Assembly: GCA_022457155.1 (NCBI GenBank)
Contig: JAJGOT010000056.1
Span: forward strand, 2,153,286-2,217,285
Direction of reading: 5' to 3'
Length of the DNA: 64,000 bases
Source: Cladopsammia gracilis
Taxonomy: Eukaryota; Cnidaria; Anthozoa; Scleractinia; Dendrophylliidae
A program made the position numbers and the translations under genes. The notes beneath the pieces are model-generated. The model had not been told where the DNA came from. It did not search any database and saw only the letters and a program-made list of their open reading frames with translations. Below, piece by piece: positions 1 to 11,400 of this stretch (the first letter of the stretch is position 1; each line of letters begins with the position of its first letter).

Positions 1-174
1 CGTGGTAGATTTAAAGTTGTTACCTAATAGTGGGTTCACTATACTTTCTGGCAAAAAACTTCCAATATATCCACCCAAAATCCACTTTATGGCATGAGGA
101 GAAATAATTAAAAAAGACAAGATTCTCTTGCAACGGATTCGAAAGGGCCTGTCAGGGTGGAAGTGATTTACCCC

Positions 175-469
175 AACAACGTTTTACATGCAACAGAAAA
201 CATCAAATACCCTAACTGATACAAGAACATGGTAGCTTCGGGAGGTACCAAAAAGTACATACTGTTTATAGCGGTACATAATATGCAAAAAATTACCCCG
301 AGCAAAGTTGTAGGATAGCTGATTGGCGTCAAGTGAATAACACGAATCAAGGAGTGGTATAAATAGGCAAAAACTGCGAATGCCAAGCATAGCAATGATA
401 CGTATGCCCATGGGAAATCCATTTTATCAAGGGTTCGCAACAAAGTGACCACGTCAAAGATAGAAAACT
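175..469 (-). CDS. Possible exon of a multi-span membrane protein
   Basis: A minus-strand open segment has a good splice acceptor at its 5' side (pyrimidine-rich, ending ttacag, near 470) and a possible donor (GG|GTAAAT) near 175. It encodes about 98 residues with three strongly hydrophobic stretches and short charged loops. The last stretch ends in a Lys-Thr pair, loosely like the second and third transmembrane helices of GABA-B-type class C receptors. That resemblance is a weak judgement by eye. No partner exon is clearly visible between this segment and the end of gene 1 at 764, so it could be a first exon, part of a gene continuing off the left edge, or a relic. Confidence 0.35.
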
Positions 470-763
470 GTAATGTGAACCTTAATCTTAGTGCACATGC
501 ACATAAACCAACTGGCCAACAGCGCCGCCGCTTATCTCCCGTTTCAAGCGACTGGCGCACTACGTATTCCACCCTGGCCTGGATGGAATACTAGTCCCGC
601 ACAGGTTACCTCCAGCATTTACCCGTTACATTTTTATATACCCGATGAACCAGGGCAGAGACCAGAGCTCCACAACTAAACCTCCTGGTATCAGGAACAG
701 CTGTGTAACTTAACCATCGCGCCACAATAAGAAACAAATGCATAAAAGGACGGCTTGGGACAA

Positions 764-996
764 CTAACCCTTTTGTTGTAAGCTCTCGAGGTCTTTCCTG
801 AGGGCAGCAAGATCTTCTACCACATCATTCTTCTTCGACCAGTGTAAAATTAGTTCTAGTTGTTCGTCCTCGTCCTTCCAACACTTGGCGAATTGATTCA
901 TTGACTCTTCAGGAATTTCAAGCAACTGAGCAATGGGAATAAGGTTACAAATGGCTCCCTCTACACCCAGTAGGCTTCTTACATAACCACACAGAT
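764..996 (-). CDS. Gene 1 last exon: Death domain
   Basis: The acceptor is tttacag, immediately before position 996; the stop codon is at 764-766. The exon encodes 77 residues. The pattern fits a Death fold: helix-like LIPIAQLLEIPEESMNQFAK, then CWKDEDEQLELILHW, then a charged C-terminal helix. The tryptophan before the fourth helix and the amphipathic spacing are as expected for a Death domain. It is in phase (phase 1) with the ZU5 exon. Homotypic binding to another Death-domain protein is the usual role of this fold. Confidence 0.75.
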
Positions 997-3900
997 CTGT
1001 AAAATAATACAAATGGTTGTAAGGTAACCACGCTATGCTTACAATGTTTGCTGTTCGAACTTTAAGGTGGCTCTGAACCTCTTCCCAAGAATTTTTTAAA
1101 CTTTGCAAAAAGTTGTATCTTAACATGCTAATAACAATTCGATAATAAAAAATGGGGGTCACCGAGCTCGTTTTTTAGTTATAAGTACTTAAAGCCATAA
1201 TTAAGTGTGTCTTTCACAGGTGATACCGTTACTGTGTTTACCTGTTACGTCATAACAATAACCGTAACTTGTTCAACAATGACTCGGCATTTGTTTGATA
1301 CTATTATGTAGCATTAACTGATGAAGAGTGGCAGTATTGATCCATCGAAGTGTAAGTACTGAAAATTACTAGAACCTGTCGTGAGCCACCTTAACAGGCG
1401 TTTTCAGCCTGATGATACTGGTAGATAGATTCAATTGTGGCAATCATGTAGCTCCGGACTTGGCCTACTCAGGCATCAACAAAGTTACAAGCAATTACAA
1501 CTTTTAAATCTGTCGCCGTGGACGGATAACGGCATCTTCGTTGTTATCCTCAACACAATCACCATATATGTTAGTACGTCACAGCTATCGAACTCACCTC
1601 GTTCGCTGAAATGTCTCTCGCTTGTATGCCCATACTCTCCTTGTACGCTGATCTTACCGCAGAGACTTCTGACATCTTTTTTCCATTCGAGAGGAAGTCT
1701 GATAACCATTCCCGCGTTCCACCAAACATACGAATGTACAGTGAAACTAGTTTTTTCCTGCTGTCTATCAGCAAGCTTGTAGTCCTCCCCAAGGTGAACA
1801 TTGATTTGAAGGTTTTCATTGTTGTAAATGCTCTTTTCTTCCTGCCTAGTAATGGAACATACATGAAGCTCTACGAATCCTTCTTTTTTTAGTTGCATCA
1901 AAGCAGAAGAAGTCTCGTCCTCTCTGTAAAACTGTTCATGGTATACGTCTTGGCTAACGAACAGTAGGGCAAGTTCGTCGTGCACTGAAGAGGGACCGCT
2001 CTTGTTCAGCAACACCGACAATGTGTAATTAAATGACAGCAAGTTGAGCCTGGATACAATCTCTTTGGTGCGTATTAGAGTTGATCTGCTGAATCTTACC
2101 AAAACAGCAATGAATGAGAAGTGTTCAATTCCTATGATCACTTGTGCATTTGCCTCATCAATGTTTGAGTTAAAAGTGATGTCTTGCCAGGTGATCTTTC
2201 CGTCCCTAGCCTTTGACCCGTGCAAAATGAGAACATCGTCCCACTTAAAATTGTTTATTTTGAACTTGGTTACCAATGTGGTTACCAATGTCAAAGGTTT
2301 CTTGAAGAAATAGCCACTGGGTTCAAGATTGATAATGGGTGCAGCAAACATGACATCGTTTTCAAGATCTTTTTGAACTACTAGTCCATAGTAGTTGGAA
2401 GGATCTACCAATGTTATGTTTACAGACACAGGATTTTCAACAGCTCCTGGGGGGCAAACCAATTTAACACTGTCTTTAACCACTAAACCACCTTCACTGG
2501 TAACAATGTTGAATAAAGTGCTTGTGTCTTTCCATGGTGATTTGTCCTTGATGTTCGATGGCAAGTCACCTTAAATATAAATTATGGAATACAATAAATT
2601 TTACACAATAGAGAACTCGGGGTATATATATAAAAGTAACTGTTTTTGAAATCTAAAAGTGAGGTTTTATATAGATGTTAAGTAATTATTCTGATGTAGA
2701 GTATATATTTTGTCATTTAAAGTTTTTTATTTCCCATTTATTTCCCTTCGGGGGAAGACGTTTGATTGACTCAACTTTCGCCATCCTATAATCTATAATC
2801 TTCAAAATCAAGTTAATTAACAAATAGATTCCATTTTGTCGTGCGTCTGTTTAGTTATAGATCACAGATGACGTCAAAACGTGGAAAGAACAAAAATGTG
2901 GCACGCGAGCCGCAGGCGAGTTGGTCACTGATGTTCTTACCACATTTTGACGTCTTTTGTGATCTATAACTGAACAGACGCACGGCAAAATGAAATCTAA
3001 TTGTTTTATACAATAACAAGGAAGAAAAATTAGCCTCGTAACACTCGACTATGGTCATGACTGTTCGATGATTGTTTTTTTCTAATTTCAGTATTTTCCA
3101 CGTCAACAAAACTATTTTTCACTTCCGTTTCGTGTTTTTAATTGTCAAAAGCTTCTGCTGAACATTTTTTCGATACCTTCACTTGCCTTTTCCGGAATAA
3201 TCTCGTCCCCATTTTCAAAACTGTCCGCCATGTTGGACGAAACAGAGAAAACAAATTCTCCATGACGTCAACTGTGCGTCTGTACTCTAATAGACCATAG
3301 GTAATGGCCAATCAAAATGCGCGTAGAATTCAGTGCATTGTATAAAGAACAATAGCTGTGCATCTGTACTCTAATAGATCATAGGTAATGACCAATCAAA
3401 ATGCGCGTAGAACTCAGTACATTGTATAAATAACAATAGCTGTGCGTCTGTACTCTAATAGATCATAGGTAATGACCAATCAAAATGCGCGTAGAACTCA
3501 GTACATTGTATAAATAACAATAGCTGTGCGTCTGTACTCTAATAGATCATAGGTAATGACCAATCAAAATGCGCGTAGAACTCAGTACATTGTATAAATA
3601 ACAATAGCTGTGCGTCTGTACTCTAATAGATCATAGGTAATGACCAATCAAAATGCGCGTAGAACTCAGTACATTGTATAAATAACAATAGCTGTGCGTC
3701 TGTACTCTAATAGATCATAGGTAATGACCAATCAAAATGCGCGTAGAACTCAGTACATTGTATAAAGAACAATAGCTGTGCGTCTGTACTCTAATAGATC
3801 ATAGGTAATGACCAATCAAAATGCGCGTAGAACTCAGTACATTGTATAAAGAACAATAGCTGTGCGTCTGTACTCTAATAGATCATAGGTAATGACCATT

Positions 3901-5087
3901 CAAAATGCGCGTAGAATCCAGTACATTGTATAAATAACAATAGCTGTGCGTCTGTACTCTAATAGATCATAGGTCGGTCCTGTCCAATCAGCATTATTGG
4001 AACCCTCTTGACAAATGTTATCCCATCGGAAAGCGCCTTCTTATAGGCTTTCATAGCTACAAGACCCCGCGCAAGTATTTCAGGAGGAACTGCAAAATAG
4101 AATAAAGGAAGAAAGTACAAAAAGCTGTATATAGACCAACCTAAGCACGGTTTTTACTTTCGCTGAATATCTCTTTGGACAACTTACATTTAAGTAGAAA
4201 GTAACGCGAATGCTGCTTGACTTGGAAATCATCGCTTAGTCTGTCTTACGTGACAGTCAGTGCATCGTCAGTTCGGACTGATTCATGTGTCTAGTTAATT
4301 GGTCAGTTAAGCCATTTTGTTCTTTGCTAATGATATTGGAGCATTTTTTTTTTCAATGAGTGTCGCAAAACCAAAACCAAAGTAATTACTCTGGCCAATC
4401 ACAACAGACGCAGACAATCGAATGAAACAATCAGGACTAGGAGCAAATATAGGTTGCCAGCGCCAAGCGCGGGATAATGCTTGCAAGCAAGTCACTATTG
4501 GTTTTGGTTTTACTTCTGATTGGTTGATAAAGTGGCGCGAGATGTTAGCGAATCACAAAGCGTAGCAATGTAAAACTAAAGGAAATGCGAAATTCCTTTC
4601 CATACTCAATTGTAACTCGCTCTATCGGCTACCAATAAAGTCTTGAAAGAGTAGTTGGTCGGTTTCTGTCAGTTTACATCCGTCTATCGTTAATCTGATA
4701 GACCATCTTCGTATTCTCGAAATTGAACTGAAACTATATTTTTAGAAACTTTTTGCTTACCTGTTTTTTCCAAAACAATTCCTTGTACTTTCTTTACAAA
4801 ACGGAAAAACTCCGGAAGTTTCTCAATTATTTTTTCCGGTTCCCAGTCTCCGCTATTAAGCAACTCGTCCCACTCTCTGCAGTGTAGGTGAAAGTCCGTC
4901 TGCCAGGAAAGGGAAAGAAACAATGCGTTTTAAAATGACAGACTTTTTAGGCAATTCATTTTCCATGTAGTATATCCATATTGATATGATCTGCACTGCT
5001 TGGAATGATTGCGGCCCACAACAATCGATTTGTTATTTATCTCAGTGATACAGTGGTCAGAGATTTTAGTATATTAAACGGCTTGCC

Positions 5088-5126
<39 letters not shown>

Positions 5127-5441
5127 TTTCAATGAAAGAATTTGAAAAATTGGCAAAATACAAAGATCTGGAAATTGAAGTAACTAGAATGTGGGGTATG
5201 AAGACTACAACAATTCCTGTGGTAATTGGAGCGCTTGGAGTGATCAACAAGGGAGTGAGCGAGTACCTTGAGAGAATACCAGGAAGAAGTGAGATCATTC
5301 AGATACAGAAGATCTCGTTGCTGGGAACTGCACATATACTGCGGAAAGTGCTCTCCATTACATGATTGTTGGTTATATACCCTAGGTATATGGTTTATAC
5401 CCGGATATAACCTGTATAGAAATGAATCGATAAAACCTACA

Positions 5442-5493
<52 letters not shown>

Positions 5494-8400
5494 GACTCTC
5501 TTTCAGTTTTCGTACCTCCGAAGCGTCTCAATCAAACTAAAATAAGAGGGACTACAAGTTTGTACAGGCTGTTACAATAGTTATAAATGGTTTTAAGTTA
5601 ATACCGATTCTCTGGACTCCTCGGTTAATCCGTCACTACGCCACGAGCTCTCCTTGGAAAGAATGACTGTGAATCCTGGGCTGATTTCATACACAGATCG
5701 TTTGGAACACCGTTTATACGTAAGATGGAATCCCTTCGGTATTCTTCCCTCTGGTATGTCATCTTCATCTGTCAAAGTCAGCGCAGACAGGTATTTTGCC
5801 AAAACTTTTCTTGCTTCTTCTTTTGGCACATAGTCTGTGACAAGAGCTTTATCTAAGGCAAGACAAATAACATAATTTTCAGTTGTATTTTGCAGTTGGT
5901 TTTCCTAAGGATCTTAGTTTTAGAGAAACGTATAGACAAGGGAAAATAATCTAAAGGCCCGGACACACGGTGCAACTTTTCTTGCAACATTGCGCGCGCA
6001 ACACAGTACATTTTTTGGGGTGTCACATGATGTAACTTGTTGCGTGCAAAGTCGCAAAAGAAGAACTCGATTCAACGTTGCAAGAAAGGTTGCACCGATT
6101 AGCCAAGGAGGACGAGGAGGACGCCCAGCCCCAAGTCTGAAGGACCAGGGGTTGGACTGCATTGTTTTTTTTTTTGTATTTTACACTCTTTATTGAATTT
6201 TATACACCGAACTTACATTAATAATTACTGCATACAGATGTTTAACATAAAACAGAAAATTCGCACACATACACACATACATAAACACAAAACACACGAG
6301 TGGTGCATGGCATACACTATGAAAATTAGAACGAATCAACGAATCAGCGCACGCATGAAGTATAACATACAAATTGTGATGGGTTGGACTGCATGTTGCA
6401 TGACTGGTTGGACTGCATGGTTGCATGACTGGTTGGACTGCATGGTTGCATGACTGGTTGGAATGCATGGTTGCATGACTGGTTGGACTGCATGTACTAT
6501 GATGGTTACACTAAACATTTTCTTGTCAAATCGTACCAGTTCTTCCACGAATCATGAGTCTGCAATCAAATTCGCAACCAGGGAACAAAATGTCTGCCTG
6601 CAGATATTTCCGAGATGGTAGAACCAACCATCCTCGGCATCGGGACCTTGTTTCTTCGTCTTCAAAATGTATCTCCTCCAAAATGTTTTTGACGTCACTT
6701 AAAGGGACTGGAATGTCTTCCAACTTTTTGCCGACGTTCTTTTTTGTGACCCACACCTGTGATGAAGACAACAAAACAATTTACGTAGCTGAAAGTTGAA
6801 ACGTGTAACCGCAGCTAGTATAAATAAACTGAAAGGCAATAGCCCAATTTCGATATATTAATTATATTCAACAGGAAATAAAAGACATCACCACGAGGCT
6901 TAGGGGAATGATAGTAGGGATTTAAATGGTTTATTCTCCAAAGCCTTTAGCGATGTCTTTTGTTTTAAGCTGAATTTAAATATATCGAAATTTGGCTATT
7001 GATCGAACCGATGTCGTTACTACAGATTGACGACATGTAAATTGATAAACAAGTTGTATCTGATCTGTCTACCTTCATCAGATCGGTTAATAATGGAATC
7101 TTCTCGACGTCATTATTATACTATTACTTTTTTCCGTCAAAATAAAATACGAGGAAAGTGTTCTCGATTTAAAGTCACTTTCTAGAGTTTTTTATGCTCT
7201 TACATTGTATTGATCATTTTCAGGCGAATTGATTTTTTTTCTCTCTGTTTGTATCCCCGAAGGAATAAAAAGGTTTCGAAACTTTCTCAATCAGATTGTG
7301 GAGACTGCACATTGATCACGCGCACGCGAGTCACTGTGCACCTGTTTTCTAGTACATCATATAAAGGCAAGGACCATTCACAACTCATTTGCACACACTT
7401 ACAAAGTCAATTTTTAGTTATTTTGGGTAACCAGCTACTGTATCTATTTTTAATTTATATGTTACTTATACATCTTTGTAATTTTGCAGTGCGAAAAAAA
7501 GGTTGTTGCTGTTGTTGTTGTTGTTGTTGTAATAATAGAGGGCATGAACTATCAAGGAATATTAGTAAAAGTTTTATACCTCACCTTGCATATTACTTGA
7601 TGGCTGCATGGCGTTACAAATGCTAAATCATATCTTGCTGCATAATCAACATATTCTTCTGGAGTTTTATTGCAGACATGTCTTTCCAAGATTTTTTCAT
7701 CTAATTTCACTCCTGACTTTAATGCAGTTTTCCAGCAATTTTCCCCAATTGATGATTTAAACTTTTTTGATGCCTCGTCAATAGTCCACCTTCCTTGATC
7801 AGCTTCATCTGTATATAAATCATGGCATTTAGAAAGGAAAGCAACAACACGTGTTCATCACAACCGGCAGAAACAATTAAAGTATTAGCCATGATCAGAC
7901 AAATCCCCCCCCCCACCCCACAGAGATGAGATGGCGAGTCAATTTCGAGGTATTACGTATTGTGATGCAAATATTTTCCATATTGTGCCCCTTGATATCA
8001 ACGGTAATGAACATCCGCTATTTGTTGTAACGTCCGCCTTTCATTTTCTTCTTTGACAATCCAAGGTTTAGAGCGGCAAGGGCTAAAAGAATCTTCGAAT
8101 CTCGCAACTAACACTGAAGGGGTTTTATAATCTTACGACTCCAATATAGACATTGTTTGGTCTTGTCATCAACTCATTCCCCGCAAACGTTTATGATCCC
8201 AAAAGATTCTTTGTGAATACGGTTCGAATCTCCCAAAATCTCGTTTTTCAGCACTTTAAACCTAGCTAGGCTTTCTAACTCCTCCACAAAGAGCGGTCAA
8301 CATTAATTAAAAGTGCCAGTGAAATGTTTTCATCTGAATGATCACGATATAAGATAACACAACTAACTTGCAAGGTTTAGACGCTAGAACTGAGGGGGTA

Positions 8401-11400
8401 AAGAAAAAGACAACACCACCTTTATCGGGTCCTCGGATAACGCATTTTCCAAAGTGACACCACATGTCGGCTTCCAGATACTCTTTCGTCTTCATTTCTT
8501 GTTTTATCTTACAAAGAGACTCTAAAACATCAGACGAAAGTTTTGAAAGATCATCAAGTTTTGATGGGTCATCAGTTGGATTGCTGTTTTGCTGAAGAAA
8601 AACAAAATGTTTATTTGTTATTTATGTACGTAGGAATCTCATTTTATTCAGTTGGACTTAGCGTATAGCAGCCTTTAGCAACTGGCAAACATCATGCACA
8701 GTTAAAAGTTATGAAAATCATCATTATAAGAGATCAGCTCACCAACTGCAAAATATAATGTTCTGTGGGAAAGTGTTGTTTAAAATTTTGCACTGTATGA
8801 GTAGGAAAGAATATAAATCCTTTATCGACGCACTTGTCTAGATTGCATAGATTGCAAAGTTAAGGATAATCATTATTTAAACGGCTGGCTGTTTTAAAAT
8901 AATATGCAAGGGCGGACATCTTGACTATGGTGTTTTGCCCACAAATGAGTTTTATTTATTCGAACACCGTCTAATAAATTGAAACTTTGGACGAAAAATT
9001 TGAAAGAAACGGTGAAACTTAAGTAAGCGCTATATTAGCAACATAAACGGAATGCAAGTGGTGTATGTTTGATGATTTATTTGGCATACATACCGTATGG
9101 TATTTGTCTCATTTTGTCTAATACAAGCCCCTACTCGTCAAAAGAAAAAGAAGAAATAGCACACCTGTTGGTCATAATCCTCAGCCGGTTTCAGTCGGTA
9201 CTGTGTATCTGATTCCGGAATAACCATACGGTCTCTTTGTACTACTTGCTCTAGCTTGAGTTTGCAGTTCTCTGGAAGATTCCAGCCATCGATACAGACA
9301 CAGAATTTGTTATATGTATTTTCCACACCTCTGAGCCTCGCTCCAGCCTATAAAATATTAAACACTTACTGATTAGACTAGTCATTAAGTGATTTGTTAT
9401 ATAGCAACATAAGGCATCATAATCATGTCGCCATTTGTCATAGGCGTGATCACGTGCGCCAGCGGGAACAATGAACCGTTACCCTCTGACGTTAAAAATG
9501 TTGCCCGCTTTCGCAAATGTTGCTCGCTCGTGGACGTTTGGCGGGAAACAGTTTGTTTGTTATATGCATTGTTACCATGAATCAACCAATGAACGCGCGC
9601 TTTGTATTGAGAAAAACTACAGCTATATAACAATGAAATTTACACATGTAATCTACACACACTGACAATGAAATCATGAAGGCGCCTCTCACAGTGTATT
9701 TTAATGTCACTGTTACCCTCGCAATACCTGACATGTGAAGTAAATAAATCAACTGGCAAATGGATGGATGGAAGAACAAGGAAGACATCGGGGACTATGT
9801 CCCGAATCAATGGTGTGGGAGGCAACGCACAAGGCACAAGCCCAATAGGGTTATTGTATGAACTGAGTCAAAGTGTTAAGCAAAGCCAGTCGTTGCCCCA
9901 ACATGGTTTTTGACCAACCGAGTTCAAAATCCAAGGAAGCCTTCGTGAAGTTAGTCTCCCACGCAGCCATTATTCGTCTCGTCCGCGCGTATAATTAGTT
10001 GCCGTAACAAACACAGTTCGGACACCAGAAGTATAGGGAAGTGTGGCGAGGGGTGGAAGCCTCTCTGCCTTACGGCAGTCTTGATTATCTTGCTTCACCG
10101 GAGGTATTAATTGTAACAGTATCTCAAAATTTTGTCTCAAAATGCACTAAATTGCATCTTAGCGCATACTCATTTCAAACATTTTCCGGGCGGGCATGTC
10201 CCCAGACCCCCTAAGGAAATCGTACACTTTTGGCCACTCGGAACTTCTCCCCGACCTAAAACAAAATACTAGCTGGAAATGCCCGTGAGGTATCCGGCAA
10301 TGATGACGCAGTATTAACCATTGCTCGCACGGAGTAATCGGGTTGTGATGGCATAGCAAACGCCACAAGAAGATATTAGATAAGCCAAACAGGGAATTAA
10401 ATGGCACTTTGAAAGCATGAATCAGTGATGTAGTGAGAATTTCAGTAACGCACGGAAGAAGACTCATCGTGTCGTCCTCAACGAGCGCATGACTGATATA
10501 AGTAACAGTTGGTCTATCGATTTTCGTACATATATTACGTAATAATTATATATAAAAGCTCCTAACGTTTGTTTCTTAGGTCCTTACCGAGAGCTGCAAA
10601 TAAAGTTCCGTTTTCCAGACATATACGGTTTTTGGTTTCGAATCCTCTCTGAGGAATCCTCTTCGTTTGGCTGGGAATCGATCCAGAGACCTTGAGTTCA
10701 CCTTTATAAGGCCCCTGACGTGAACACAACTCTAACATGGAAACAAGCTAAGGCGGAAACGACCCTAAAGCGGAAAGCTATAGAAAACGTGTATTATCCT
10801 TAAAGACACAATGAAACAGTACTGTAATTTATTAATTTACTAACGATTTTCACTCTGATTTGCAATTTTGCTTGTTCTCTTTGTTTCTCTGTTCCACTGA
10901 TAATGTACACTTCCCCGTCCTTACGAATCACTTGAGCTCCCGTGTGGAAACTGATGTCTTGGAGATTCTGTCCAAATTTACCGAACACAAGGCCTTTGTA
11001 TGCTTTTGGGACTTCTACAAACTCGCCAGGGGGAGCTTCTTCGGATTTTATTTTCTGTATTTCTTGCTGCAGAGAAAAGTGCAATTTATTGTAACACAGA
11101 GTTCAGGCCTTACACAACAATAACAACAACAACAACAACAACGTTTATTCGCACTGTAAAGTTACAAAGATGTATACGTAATATATAAATTAAAAATAGA
11201 TACAGTAGCTGGGTTACCCAAAATAACTAAAAAGCTAAACTAGTTGGGTAACCAGTAAAAAAACTGATGCAAACACAGGCATATAAAAAAGTGCAGTTGA
11301 AGCTTTTCTTGCGACCGCTCTCATAAGCGAACAGGAGTCAGTTGCACAAAACTGAACGTCAGACGTAACAGCTAAAACGTCGAACGTTCAGCCCAGTCAT

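Noticed and set aside
8221..8240. ggttcgaatctcc resembling a tRNA B box
   Set aside because: No matching A box or cloverleaf stems lie at the right distance.
10159..10467. 102-codon minus frame between the KH exon and the next exon of gene 1
   Set aside because: It falls in repeat-like DNA (ggcatgtccccagacccc-type), lacks suitable splice sites and has no domain.
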